From NCBI GenBank assembly GCA_035485275.1, contig DATHOE010000012.1, positions 62,001 to 126,000 on the forward strand: a DNA stretch of 64,000 nt, given 5' to 3'. Position numbers and translations under genes: made by a program. This document shows, piece after piece, positions 44,293 through 53,289 of this stretch (position 1 is its first letter; every line of letters starts with the position of its first letter). Source of the stretch: DAIDJD01 sp035485275. Lineage in GTDB: Bacteria > Oederibacteriota > JAJYGY01 > DAIDJD01. The notes beneath the pieces are model-generated. The model had not been told where the DNA came from. It did no database searches and saw only the letters and a list, made by a program, of their open reading frames with translations.

Positions 44293-44697
44293 CTAGAGTT
44301 TTTCCGACTTGTCGACGGTCAGGCAGAGCGCGCCGCCACGTTTTTGCAGCACACCGGTGACTTTCACCCGGTCCCCGCCCATCCTGCGGAGGACACTATA
44401 ATACTTAGTCTCGTCCTTGTCGGCAGCGAGGAAGTAGGCATGGCCGTCGTCCGTCAGCAGTCCGACCGGGGACCCGTTTTTCAGGCACAGGACCGCGCAG
44501 GACTGGTGCTTCCTGCCGTGGAGCCCTTCGTTCATGTAGCAGTCCATGTCCACGACCTCGCCGACCAGAACGACTCTTTCCCCTTTTGAGGCCGCGGTGT
44601 CCATGCCGGGCATCTTGTCCATGCTTTCCGCCCGCGCAAAGCCCGAACCCATCAGGCAGAGGGCGAGGAATCCCCCGATCAGCATAGTTTTTTTCAT
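44293..44697 (-). CDS. Exported Cys/Met/His-containing protein
   Basis: The 134-residue protein has a signal peptide (1-23), then a Met-rich SMDKMPGMD. The core VVDMDCYMNEGLHGRKHQSCAVLCLKNGSPVGLLT has three Cys and two His that could bind a metal, and an OB-like tail VKVTGVLQKRGGALCLTVD follows. SD GGGAG is good. It sits 8 bp upstream of the cytochrome gene, so a role in metal or redox handling at the periplasm is plausible; no family name is recognised. Confidence 0.8.
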   Translation of the reverse strand: MKKTMLIGGFLALCLMGSGFARAESMDKMPGMDTAASKGERVVLVGEVVDMDCYMNEGLHGRKHQSCAVLCLKNGSPVGLLTDDGHAYFLAADKDETKYYSVLRRMGGDRVKVTGVLQKRGGALCLTVDKSEKL

Positions 44698-44882
44698 GGT
44701 TTCGGTCTCCCTTGAATAGAGGTTTTGATTTTCTTTTCAGTGACCACCGCGCCCATCAACAAAAACGACTTTCCAGGGCTGGACGGGTTTTTCGGGGCCG
44801 GAGTTTTGGCGCCACCCTGTTTGGCGCCGGCGCCGGCTTTTCGCGGGCCTTTCTCAGAGGCCACGGGAACGCCCAATGACAT
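44694..44882 (-). CDS. Possible 62-residue linker protein
   Basis: The frame starts inside the 3' end of the membrane-protein gene and ends in a 4-nt ATGA overlap with the exported-protein start, which is the typical coupling seen across this genome. Its sequence is Lys/Pro/Gly-rich with one hydrophobic stretch (SFLLMGAVV) and no SD. It could equally be chance. Confidence 0.25.
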   Translation of the reverse strand: MSLGVPVASEKGPRKAGAGAKQGGAKTPAPKNPSSPGKSFLLMGAVVTEKKIKTSIQGRPKP

Positions 44883-45273
44883 TGGAAAGCGCGAGGCAGC
44901 CCAAGACCACGATGAGAGCCCAGAAGAACAGGTCCACCGCGACAACGATTTTGACGGCCTCCATGGCCTTCGCCTTGGAATTCGATCCCTGATGCGTAGG
45001 GGGCTTGGGGCGGTTCCTGCGGCGCGCTGAACGCGGAGTCGCGGCCGTCAACAGAAGGGCCATGAAAACGCCCATGAGGAGGATGGGCAGCCAGGGCACT
45101 CCCCATCCCATCGGGCCAAAGGGGGCGATCCAGGAACCGCCGCCCCAGGAGAACAGGAAGATGACCAGGAAAAACCAGAAAAAGCTGTTCCAGGGACCGT
45201 GCGTGTCAAAGACCGAGGACCAGACCAAGGCGACGCATAGGCCGATGGCCAGCGCGAACAGCAGCAAAAACAT
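44854..45273 (-). CDS. Integral membrane protein of the cytochrome cluster
   Basis: The 139-residue protein has about four TM stretches (MFLLLFALAIGLCVALVW, FFWFFLVIFLF, LPILLMGVFMALLLTA, IVVAVDLFFWALIVVLGCLAL) separated by a basic loop RSARRRNRPKP. Start 45273 has AGGAG upstream; longer frames lack an SD. It is the first gene of the minus-strand cluster. The family is not recognised. Confidence 0.75.
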   Translation of the reverse strand: MFLLLFALAIGLCVALVWSSVFDTHGPWNSFFWFFLVIFLFSWGGGSWIAPFGPMGWGVPWLPILLMGVFMALLLTAATPRSARRRNRPKPPTHQGSNSKAKAMEAVKIVVAVDLFFWALIVVLGCLALSNVIGRSRGL

Positions 45274-45518
45274 GGTGATCTCCTGGAGGACCCGGTTTTC
45301 ATGAAATTTCTTCGGCTTCGTTCCCCGCGTCAAATAATGTTCCAAAAGACTTTTTTATTCCCCGTGATTGGGCCGGCTCTTTCGTGCTGCCGCGGATGGA
45401 AACCGGTTCTTTTGAAAAGCCTGTGCGCAATAGGTGGAATAAAGAGGCGGCCAACGGACATCCTCTGTAGGTCGCTGACCTTGGAAGCCGGTCGGACTTT
45501 TAGCCCTGTAGGAAACCT

Positions 45519-45650
45519 ATGCTGTCTCGACTATTCCCGTATTTCTTTTTTGCCTTCCTGGTTTTGATGCTTCTTCTGGTCGCTTTCTGTCCGAGCCGAC
45601 TTTTCCCGACCAGAGAAAGCGAAAAAGTGCGTCGCAAGCTCAACGATTAG
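45519..45650 (+). CDS. Small 43-residue single-TM protein
   Basis: It has a short basic start MLSRLFPYF, a strong TM helix (FFFAFLVLMLLLVAF), then a charged tail RESEKVRRKLND. AGGAAA lies upstream of the ATG. The shape is that of genuine small membrane proteins, but there is no independent support. The preceding 45274-45518 shows no gene. Confidence 0.4.
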   Translation: MLSRLFPYFFFAFLVLMLLLVAFCPSRLFPTRESEKVRRKLND

Positions 45651-45830
45651 TACTATGTATTTGTTTTTTTTTGAATAACGATATTTTTTAATCCAAGTCC
45701 GTAAGAGTTTGTTTCTTAAAATTTACATAATACTTAATTCTTGGAATATTAAATAAAATGAGACTTAAAAATATGCTAATTTCGTCCAATCAATTCCGCA
45801 ATCAATTCGGCCCATAAATGGGGGGCGGCT
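45651..45830. other. AT-rich spacer before the patatin gene
   Basis: This is the most AT-rich stretch of the window. It holds a direct repeat CAATCAATTC (45787-45796 and 45799-45808, 12-bp period) just upstream of the patatin SD and several possible -10 elements, none with a clear -35. It contains no gene. Confidence 0.5.
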
Positions 45831-46766
45831 ATGTCCGCAGCTAAAATCAAAAAGGCTTTGGTGCTCGACGGCGGCGGCGGCTGGGGACGGGTCCAGGCGG
45901 CCTCGCTGTATACCCTGCATGAGGCCGGCGTCCTTGACGGCGTGGACGCGGTGTTTTCCAACAGCGTGGGATCCATCAACGCCATGCTGTACTGCGCCGG
46001 GCTCATGGCCGGGCAGGGGGCCGACTTCAACAAGGAAGCCTGGCAGAGCATCCGCAGCAACACCCAGGTCATCAGCCCCGATTTCATGGCCATCGCGGCC
46101 AACCCGATCGGGCATGCGATTGCGATAGGGCGCCTGGGCGAGGGGGTGGTGCTGGGCCAGGGCGCCTTGGACAACGGCCCCTTGAAGGCTCTGATCAAAC
46201 GGTACGCCTCAAAGACCACCACGAATGACCTGGAAGCCAGGCTCGGGATCGTGTGGCGGGCCCAGTGCTACCACAACGGGGAAGGCCGAGGACGCTTAAT
46301 GAACGGCATGTTCTACCACATGGCCGTGGCCAGCTCCTCCATTGAGCTGGCTTTTCCGGCGCACCTGGGGCTCAGCGACGGAGGTCCGGCGGATAATTGC
46401 CCGGCCGGTTACGCCATCCAGGGCGGCGCGGAAAAGATCGTGGTGATCTACTGCGGTTCGGACGGCCCGGCGCCCACGGACGCCCCCGTCTGGGTGGACG
46501 ACTCGACCCCGGAGCCGGGCCTGAGCGCCAAGCAGGTCGGCCGCTCCCTGCTCGAAAATATCACCAACATCAATGAGGCTGAGGCGGACGAGGAACTGGA
46601 CCGGGCTGAGGCGGCCGGCACCCAGGTGGTGCGCTGCTGGTCCCGCACTCCGGTGACGGGATCCATCCTGCAATTCGAGGATCCTGACATGGTCCGTTGG
46701 AACCAGGGGGTCGCCGCGGCGATGCTGGCCCTTGCCGACGCCAAGGCATACGGCTGGGTGCAATAA
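45831..46766 (+). CDS. Patatin-like phospholipase
   Basis: The 311-residue protein has the patatin layout: oxyanion loop LDGGGGWGR near 13, nucleophile Ser in NSVGS (S44 region, with Ser-Asn in place of the first Gly-Thr of GTSVGA), and the dyad Asp in SDGGPADN near 183. These enzymes hydrolyse acyl esters of phospholipids. No signal peptide is present, so it is cytosolic. An AT-rich leader suggests acquisition. Confidence 0.85.
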   Translation: MSAAKIKKALVLDGGGGWGRVQAASLYTLHEAGVLDGVDAVFSNSVGSINAMLYCAGLMAGQGADFNKEAWQSIRSNTQVISPDFMAIAANPIGHAIAIGRLGEGVVLGQGALDNGPLKALIKRYASKTTTNDLEARLGIVWRAQCYHNGEGRGRLMNGMFYHMAVASSSIELAFPAHLGLSDGGPADNCPAGYAIQGGAEKIVVIYCGSDGPAPTDAPVWVDDSTPEPGLSAKQVGRSLLENITNINEAEADEELDRAEAAGTQVVRCWSRTPVTGSILQFEDPDMVRWNQGVAAAMLALADAKAYGWVQ

Positions 46767-46775
46767 ACAGCAGGT

Positions 46776-47264
46776 CTATACGTAGGGCCCCGGCTCCGGC
46801 GTCATCCCCAAGCTCCGCAGGAAGGCGGCCGGATCCTGAGGGGACAGGAGCAGGGGGCAGCTGTCCTGGCGTTCAAGCAGGACCAGGTCCCGCGCGGAGG
46901 TGACGCTGACGTCCACCCAGCCCTTGCCCGGCCGGTAGAACATGCCGAAGATCCCCAGAAATCCGCCCACGCCCACGCGGATCATGGGGCTCAGGGTTCG
47001 GTAGTCCAGACGCCAGGCCTTCACGATCTTTTGCCGGACGATCCTGCGCCAGCGCATGGGGTAGATGATGCGCAGGCCTTCGCTGTCGACCTCGTAGGCG
47101 ATGGGCCTGAACCAGCCGGCCATGAGCGTCAAGATCAGGGCTATGCCCGCGGCCATGTCGATCCTTCCGCCGAAAGCCGGGAGAAGGAGCACCGCAACGC
47201 AGACCGCGGTGACGGCCCAAAACAGCCTGTCCATGGGCTTGAGTTCAAACCGTTGTCCGTTCAC
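46776..47264 (-). CDS. Bacterial PH-domain-like membrane protein
   Basis: The 162-residue protein starts at GTG, overlapping the methyltransferase stop by GTGA. Two adjacent TM helices (about 14-50) are followed by YEVDSEGLRIIYPMRWRRIVRQKIVKAWRLD, which is the bPH/DUF pattern of strand-rich domains after a TM hairpin. The function is unknown. It is convergent with the patatin gene, 9 bp apart. Confidence 0.7.
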   Translation of the reverse strand: MNGQRFELKPMDRLFWAVTAVCVAVLLLPAFGGRIDMAAGIALILTLMAGWFRPIAYEVDSEGLRIIYPMRWRRIVRQKIVKAWRLDYRTLSPMIRVGVGGFLGIFGMFYRPGKGWVDVSVTSARDLVLLERQDSCPLLLSPQDPAAFLRSLGMTPEPGPYV

Positions 47265-47851
47265 GCGCTTTTCCTCACTTTCGCAAGCCAGGCCTTGGCG
47301 GGCCTCTTCCTGAACGCCAGTTCGTAGTCCGCCTTCCGTATCCATTCCACGGCCCAGCCTTCCTTGAACAGGGCCCGTATCTGCGCCTGTTTCACGCGCC
47401 TGGGTCCACCCCAATCCTGGGGCTCATGTTCGCTGAAGGCCAGGCCGAAATAGCAGCCGCCGGGCGCCAGGGCCTGGCGCAGGCTTTTGGCGTAGAGCTT
47501 CCATTCGGCGTCGCCGAAGGCGTGGAGCACGGCCATGTCCAAGATGGTGTCGAATCGCGGGCCGCTTTCGGTCAGCTTGAGGATGTCCTGGAGCTTCCAA
47601 TGCACGCCGGCGATCCCGCGCCTTTTGGCCTTGGCCCGGGCTTGATCCAGGGCCATGGGGGCCAGGTCATAGCCCCAGACCTCGTGCCCGCGGCCGGCGA
47701 GGTAGAGGGAGTTCTCCCCGGTGCCGCAGCCCGCGTCCAGGACACGGCCTTGCACTTCGCCCGCGGCATCCAGGAGCAGGACCTCGGGTTGGGGGCGTCC
47801 GGTGTCCCAGGGGGGCACTCCGGAGGCGTACATGGCGTCGAATCGGCTCAT
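47261..47851 (-). CDS. Class I SAM-dependent methyltransferase
   Basis: The 196-residue protein has motif I VLDAGCGTGENSLYLA near 37 and an acidic loop YDLAPMALDQA. It begins FDAMYASGVPPWDTGRPQPE, the thiopurine/tellurite-type small-molecule methyltransferase N-terminus. The substrate is not predictable. It is coupled to the PH-domain gene. Confidence 0.88.
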   Translation of the reverse strand: MSRFDAMYASGVPPWDTGRPQPEVLLLDAAGEVQGRVLDAGCGTGENSLYLAGRGHEVWGYDLAPMALDQARAKAKRRGIAGVHWKLQDILKLTESGPRFDTILDMAVLHAFGDAEWKLYAKSLRQALAPGGCYFGLAFSEHEPQDWGGPRRVKQAQIRALFKEGWAVEWIRKADYELAFRKRPAKAWLAKVRKSA

Positions 47852-48026
47852 GGTTCACCTTCTTAGGCAGGGTTTCCTAAAAATTCTGCACCCCCCGGCC
47901 GCCGGAATCCAGTGCCTTGGTCGTTTTGCAGCACAATCTCGCCAGATAATCGCTTGAGTCCGGTCCCAGGGAACGCGATAGTGGCTTTCAAACGCTTGAG
48001 CTTTCAGGGAAAAGGGGTTTCATCTT

Positions 48027-49319
48027 ATGGCTATCGATTCCACCAGGCGCTCATGCGGCGCCCGCAAACCTTTTATTTCCATTTGTCTTGTCCTGCTTCT
48101 TGTCCTCGTGGGGCGCGGCGCCTGGGCCGATACCGCGCCCAGCGCCGCGTCGCTGTATGCCCAAGGGATCAGGCATGAGCGGACCAAGGACTATGTCCTG
48201 GCGGTCCACGAATTCAAGGCCGCTTTGAAATTGGACCCCGACTATTCCCAAGCCTATGGGCAACTGGGCAACTGCTATTACTACCTCGGCCACAAGGATT
48301 GGGCCCTGACGGTCTACGACCGATACCTGAAAACCCATCCCAAGGACCTGGCGATCAAGAAGACGGCCGACTCGATCCGCGCCCAGCAAGCGGGTTCCGC
48401 GGCGGCGATCAGCTCCACCGCCGATGCCGTCCCCGAGCCCCTTTCCGGGACCCCGGACGCGTCCTCTGTCTCGCAAACCGCCATTCCGGTGCCTGTCAGC
48501 GGGACCGGGCTGGCCCAGGCCAGCGACCAGCAAATGAACGCCATCGCCGACCAGATGCTGGCGACCCTCCAGGGACCCGCCGCCACTCCCGTCCCCGGCG
48601 CGGAAAGCGCGCCGAGCCCTTTGCAGACGCCTGTTCCGCCGGCGCCGGAGAAGATGAGGCGCCTGGCCTTCGGCCTGGGCGGATTGGGAGGCACCTATTC
48701 CATGTCCAACTGGAACAGCTTTTTGAACGGGGACAAGGCCAGCGCCGGCGAGGACTATGAATACCAGGGTTCCGCGGTGGACGGAGGTGTGGGCCTGCGC
48801 GGGGATGTCCGTTATTCCTTCAGCGACAGCTTCTCGGGCGGCTTTTTCATGGAGTACTGGGGCGGGGGCGGCAGCTTCACCACCTGGCGCACGGACAGCT
48901 CCGGCTCCTTCGACGCCACCGGCCTGTATTCCTTGCCCTTCCTCTTCCTGGGCCCCCAGGCGAGCTACACCTTTTACCGGTCGAAAAAGTATTTCAAGCT
49001 GGGGGGCACCCTCGGGCTGGGATACGCGACCCTGCTGGGCGCCTACCTGAACTACACCACCTACACCGTCACCCCGGCAGGGACAAGCGAGATACCCGTG
49101 CAGAGCAGCCTGTCGGACGGCGGCTTCGCCGCGCAGCTCTCCCTGGACGCCGACTACGCGCTGACCCCGGGCTACACCCTGACCGGCAAGCTTGGCTACC
49201 GCAGCGCGGCCATGGGCAAGATTTCCGGCCTCGGCCCCTACTTCCAGAACGAGGAGGCCAGCACGGGTTTGGATTTTTCTGGCTTCTTCCTTGGCCTTGG
49301 GATAGCTTACTGGCCTTGA
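48027..49319 (+). CDS. TPR protein with C-terminal outer-membrane-like barrel
   Basis: The 430-residue protein has a signal peptide to about 35 (ending GAWA before DTAP). Two TPR units lie at about 42-110 (YAQGIRHERTKDYVLAVHEFKAALKLDPDYSQAYGQLG, ALTVYDRYLKTHPKD), then a Pro/Ala/Ser linker to 210. The C-terminal ~215 residues are of alternating Gly/aromatic strands (RLAFGLGGLGGTYSMSNW, LGLGIAYWP). The barrel assignment rests on strand pattern only. Confidence 0.7.
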   Translation: MAIDSTRRSCGARKPFISICLVLLLVLVGRGAWADTAPSAASLYAQGIRHERTKDYVLAVHEFKAALKLDPDYSQAYGQLGNCYYYLGHKDWALTVYDRYLKTHPKDLAIKKTADSIRAQQAGSAAAISSTADAVPEPLSGTPDASSVSQTAIPVPVSGTGLAQASDQQMNAIADQMLATLQGPAATPVPGAESAPSPLQTPVPPAPEKMRRLAFGLGGLGGTYSMSNWNSFLNGDKASAGEDYEYQGSAVDGGVGLRGDVRYSFSDSFSGGFFMEYWGGGGSFTTWRTDSSGSFDATGLYSLPFLFLGPQASYTFYRSKKYFKLGGTLGLGYATLLGAYLNYTTYTVTPAGTSEIPVQSSLSDGGFAAQLSLDADYALTPGYTLTGKLGYRSAAMGKISGLGPYFQNEEASTGLDFSGFFLGLGIAYWP

Positions 49320-49362
49320 CCGTTCGACGGAAACGCTTGGAATCTTTGGGGAGAACGCGGAC

Positions 49363-50127
49363 GTGTATTGCAACGCATGCGGACATGAGCTCGAAAGCCA
49401 GGGCAATTTTTGTCGCCAATGCCGGCAACCGATACTGGAGCGTGAGACCCCCAGGACCGTCCGCCTAAGGCAGGACCCCGGCCTGTTCGCCAAGATCCTG
49501 GCCGGCTGCCTGCTCTACGGCGGCACCTGCCTGGCCTTCCTGTACTTCATCGTGGGTCCGATCGCGGTGAAGCACTTCGGCACGCCCACCACAGCCATCG
49601 TCGAGAGCGTCGTGGCCCTGGAGCAGCGCGAGGGCTACACCTACCGGATCAATGTGCAGTACAAGAACGGGCGCGGGGATGTCCGCTTCGGAAGGGACGG
49701 CTCGAGCGCGGCCGAGTTCAAGGCCCAGCCCCAGGGCGAGACCATGACGGTGCGCTATTTCGACGGCTATCCCTATGTCGGCCGCGACGGGCCGGACGAC
49801 GTTTTTGACGAATGCTTCACCGTGGTCTTCTTCATCATGGCCGCGCTGCTGATGTATGCCGTGCTGAAGCAGCTGAACTACCGCAAAAGGATGCTCGCCA
49901 TAGGCACCCTGCACGAGGCCGTGGTCACCGGGCATTACGGGCACAAGCGCCGCATCCTGGAGGTCGAATACGGGGAGGGCGTACGGACGCCCAGGGAGAT
50001 CGTGTTCCGCGGCCCGCAGTTCCCCAAGACCGGCTCCAAGATCTGGGTCCTGGAGGACGGCACCAAGGACGGCATCGTGATCCTGGAGCCGACCTACGAG
50101 TGGGAGTGCGCCCACATCCCCGGCTAG
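49363..50127 (+). CDS. Zinc-ribbon membrane protein
   Basis: The 254-residue protein starts at GTG. The N-terminal zinc ribbon CNAC-x10-CRQC is followed by a TM (about 48-70). An extracytoplasmic DUF3592-like domain comes next (TTAIVESVVALEQREGYTYRINVQYKNGRG, MTVRYFDGYPY), then a second TM (about 150-170) and a soluble tail. Its stop codon shares CTAG with the convergent gene stop, so the two genes overlap by 4 nt tail to tail. Confidence 0.7.
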   Translation: MYCNACGHELESQGNFCRQCRQPILERETPRTVRLRQDPGLFAKILAGCLLYGGTCLAFLYFIVGPIAVKHFGTPTTAIVESVVALEQREGYTYRINVQYKNGRGDVRFGRDGSSAAEFKAQPQGETMTVRYFDGYPYVGRDGPDDVFDECFTVVFFIMAALLMYAVLKQLNYRKRMLAIGTLHEAVVTGHYGHKRRILEVEYGEGVRTPREIVFRGPQFPKTGSKIWVLEDGTKDGIVILEPTYEWECAHIPG

Positions 50128-50597
50128 TTCTTGGGCGCCGGCGGGACCGCGATCTGCAGGCAATGTTCCTGGATGGCGATGACGATGGGGCTTTCGCCGG
50201 GGTTCACGCCCGCGGCCAGGCTCAGGGCTTTGTAGGTGTTTTCGCGCCAGTCGGCGCTTTTGGCCACGTCCGTCTCGGACGGCACGTCGGCGCAATAGGG
50301 AAGCGACCCTTTGGCCTGCTGCAGGCAGGACTTCAAATACAACTGCACCTTCACCTGGTCCAGGATGTCGAAGGAAGAGCCGCTGCCCGTGGGCAGGCGC
50401 TGGACCGCCAGGGCGATGCACTGCTGGCAGGTGGCGTTCTTGCCCGCGGCCGCGCCTTCGGCCATGGCCACCTCGCCCATTTGGTTCCATTTGGCCTTGT
50501 TGATCTTGAACCAATAGATGGTACTCATGGCGGCCACGGCGATGACCAGGGTGAGGCCCCAGATGACGTTTTGGACGATCTTCGTGCTTTTCTTCAT
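50124..50597 (-). CDS. Hypothetical anchored protein with four Cys
   Basis: The 157-residue protein has an N-terminal TM (about 9-29, VIWGLTLVIAVAAMSTIYWF) and then a periplasmic domain with a CQQC motif and two further Cys (LKSC, EHCL). The CxxC could bind metal or form a disulfide. No family is recognised. Confidence 0.7.
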   Translation of the reverse strand: MKKSTKIVQNVIWGLTLVIAVAAMSTIYWFKINKAKWNQMGEVAMAEGAAAGKNATCQQCIALAVQRLPTGSGSSFDILDQVKVQLYLKSCLQQAKGSLPYCADVPSETDVAKSADWRENTYKALSLAAGVNPGESPIVIAIQEHCLQIAVPPAPKN

Positions 50598-50769
50598 CGC
50601 TGCTCCCGTGAAACGGTCCTAGGCTCCGGCGAGCTTCCGCGCCGGGCGGCCATTGTCCGGGGAAAGGGGCCCCCAGGGCAAGCGTAAGTAGCGGGTTTGA
50701 AAAAGGGCGGTTTGTGCTAATCTTTTCGCGGGCCGCAGGGCCCGCCCATCAAGCCCGACCGGAGAATTC

Positions 50770-53280
50770 ATGAGCCTCGGTTCCTCCACAAGCCTCCAGA
50801 TCTTCGCGCCCCTTTCCGGCGTCCTGGTCCCCCTGGACAGCGTGCCCGACCCCGTCTTCGCCCAGAAAATGGCCGGGGACGGCGTGTCCATCGACCCCAC
50901 CTCCACGGAGCTGCTGGCCCCGGTGGCCGGCACCGTCACCCAGATCCACGGCGCCAACCACGCGCTGACCATCACCAGCGCGGAGGGCGTCGAGATCCTG
51001 ATGCACATCGGGCTCGAGACCGTGGGGCTCAAGGGCCAGGGCTTCACGCGCAAGGCCCAGGTGGGCGACCGGGTGTCCGTGGGCCAGGTCCTGATCAGCT
51101 TCGATCCCGTGGCCGTGGGCCTCAAGGCCAAGAGCCTGCTGACCCAGGTCCTGGTCAGCAACGGGGAAAAAGTCTCCTCCCTGCGCGCGGCCGCTGGGCT
51201 GGTGCGGGCGGGCAAGGATCCCATCCTGAGCCTCGTCCTGGCCAAGGATGGGGCAGGCGCCGGCGCGGCCCAGGGCAAGGGTCCGGAGATCCTGTCCGAG
51301 CCCGTGGCGGTCCCCAACCAATCGGGCCTGCACGCCCGTCCCGCCGCCATGCTCACCCAGGCAGCGAAGAAGTTCGTCTCCAGCGTCAAATTGGTGCGCG
51401 GCTCGGACGAGGCCAACGCCCGCTCGGTGGTCGCGATCCTGGGCCTCGGCGTCCGCCACGGCGACCTGCTGCGCGTGAAGGCCAGCGGCCCGGACGCGCA
51501 GGCGGCCGTGGACAGCCTGAGCCGCCTGCTGGCCTCCGGCAGCGGCGAGAAGGCCGGGGCCCCCGAGGAGGCCCTGGTCGAGGCGCAGCGCAAGGCGCCG
51601 GCCAACGCGAAGGAATTCACGGGCGTGGCGGCCGCGCCCGGCTCCGCGGTCGGCAAGGTCTGGCGCTTCCGACCGCAGAACGTAGAGGTGCCGGAATTCG
51701 GCCTGGGCCCATCCCACGAGCGGCCCATCCTGGAAGCCGCGCTGCGCAACGCGCGGGCCCAGATCGAGGACATACGCAGCGGCATGGGCGAGGGACCCAA
51801 GGCCACCATCCTGGGCGCCCATTTGGAGCTCCTGGAGGACCCGGACCTGGAGAGCATGGCCATGGAGGCGGTCTTGGGCGGCAAGAGCGCGGGCTTCGCC
51901 TGGCGCCAGGCATACGCCGCCTACGCCACCCAGCTCGAGGGCATGGACAACGCGCGCCTGCGCGAGCGCGCCGGGGACATCCGGGACGTGGGGCAGAGGG
52001 TGCTGCTGCTGATCGCCGGCAGCCACAAGGGGGGCCTGGAGGTCCCCGCGGGCAGCGTGCTGGTGGCCGAGGAGGTTTCGCCCTCGGACGCGGCCCAGTT
52101 GGACCCGACCCTGGTGCTGGGGCTGTGCACCACCAGCGGCGGCGCCACCAGCCATGTGGCCATCCTGGCCCGCTCCCTGGGCATCCCCGCGATCTGCGGC
52201 ATGGACCAGGCCGTGCTGGGCCTGGCCGACGGCACCCTGGTGACCCTGGACGGCTCCAGCGGCGTCCTGCACGTGGATCCCAGCGCCGAGGAGCTGGCCG
52301 CGGCGCGGGAGCGCATCGCCCGCGCGGAAGTGCGGAGGGGCGCGGAGAAGGCCGCCGCCCACCAGGAGGCGAGGACCAAGGACGGCGCGCTCATCGAGGT
52401 GGCCGCCAACATCACCAGCGCGGCCGAGGCCCGCGCCGCCGCCGCCGCGGGGGCGGACGGGGTCGGCCTGCTGCGCACGGAATTCCTGTTCCACGACCGG
52501 GCCGAGGCGCCCGCGGAGGCCGAGCAGGCCGCGGAATACCGCGCCATCGCCGAGGCCCTGGGGCGCACGAAAAAATTGGTGGTCCGGACCCTGGACGTGG
52601 GCGGGGACAAACCCCTGAGCTACCTGCGCATGCCCAGGGAGGACAACCCCTTCCTGGGGCTGCGGGGCCTGCGGGTCTGCCTGGAGCACCCGGACCTCTT
52701 CCGCACGCAGCTGCGCGCCATCCTCGCCGCCGCGCCCTTCGGCGACCTCCACATCATGTTCCCCATGGTGGCCTCGCTGGACGAGCTGAAGGCCGCCAAG
52801 CGCATGCTCCGCGAGGAGGAGCGGGCCACGGGCCAGAAGGCCAAGGTGGGCGTCATGATCGAGGTGCCCAGCGCCGCGCTCACCGCGGACCGGCTGGCCC
52901 AGGAGGCGGATTTCTTCTCCATCGGCACCAACGACCTGACCCAGTATTGCCTGGCCATGGACCGCGGGAACTCGAAGCTGGCCAAGCGCGCGGACGCCCT
53001 GCATCCGGGCGTGCTCAAGCTCATCAGCCTTGCGGTCGAGGGCGCCCACCGCCACGGACGCTGGGTGGGCGTGTGCGGCGGCATCGCCTCCGACGTCCTG
53101 GCCGTGCCCGTCCTCATCGGGCTGGGCGTGGACGAGCTCTCGGTCAGCGTGCCCGCCATCGCCGGGATCAAGGCCCGCGTCTCCACGCTGGATAAAGGCG
53201 CCTGCCAGGCCCTGGCCCAGGAGGCCTTAGGCCTGGGAACTGCCGAGGAAGTGCGCGCCCGTCTGGGATCCTTCGCCTAA
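50770..53280 (+). CDS. PTS IIA(Glc)-HPr-enzyme I fusion protein
   Basis: The 836-residue protein joins three phosphotransfer modules. A glucose-type IIA covers about 1-155, with H64 in NHALTI and phospho-acceptor H79 in ILMHIGLETV. HPr covers about 172-262, with H188 in GLHARPA. Enzyme I covers about 285-836, with phospho-His in GGATSHVAILAR near 462, TEFLFHDR, and Cys in GVCGGIASD near 769. It carries phosphate from PEP through to the sugar permease encoded just downstream. This order matches the FPr-type multiphosphoryl proteins. Confidence 0.95.
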   Translation: MSLGSSTSLQIFAPLSGVLVPLDSVPDPVFAQKMAGDGVSIDPTSTELLAPVAGTVTQIHGANHALTITSAEGVEILMHIGLETVGLKGQGFTRKAQVGDRVSVGQVLISFDPVAVGLKAKSLLTQVLVSNGEKVSSLRAAAGLVRAGKDPILSLVLAKDGAGAGAAQGKGPEILSEPVAVPNQSGLHARPAAMLTQAAKKFVSSVKLVRGSDEANARSVVAILGLGVRHGDLLRVKASGPDAQAAVDSLSRLLASGSGEKAGAPEEALVEAQRKAPANAKEFTGVAAAPGSAVGKVWRFRPQNVEVPEFGLGPSHERPILEAALRNARAQIEDIRSGMGEGPKATILGAHLELLEDPDLESMAMEAVLGGKSAGFAWRQAYAAYATQLEGMDNARLRERAGDIRDVGQRVLLLIAGSHKGGLEVPAGSVLVAEEVSPSDAAQLDPTLVLGLCTTSGGATSHVAILARSLGIPAICGMDQAVLGLADGTLVTLDGSSGVLHVDPSAEELAAARERIARAEVRRGAEKAAAHQEARTKDGALIEVAANITSAAEARAAAAAGADGVGLLRTEFLFHDRAEAPAEAEQAAEYRAIAEALGRTKKLVVRTLDVGGDKPLSYLRMPREDNPFLGLRGLRVCLEHPDLFRTQLRAILAAAPFGDLHIMFPMVASLDELKAAKRMLREEERATGQKAKVGVMIEVPSAALTADRLAQEADFFSIGTNDLTQYCLAMDRGNSKLAKRADALHPGVLKLISLAVEGAHRHGRWVGVCGGIASDVLAVPVLIGLGVDELSVSVPAIAGIKARVSTLDKGACQALAQEALGLGTAEEVRARLGSFA

Positions 53281-53289
53281 AGGAGCTCC

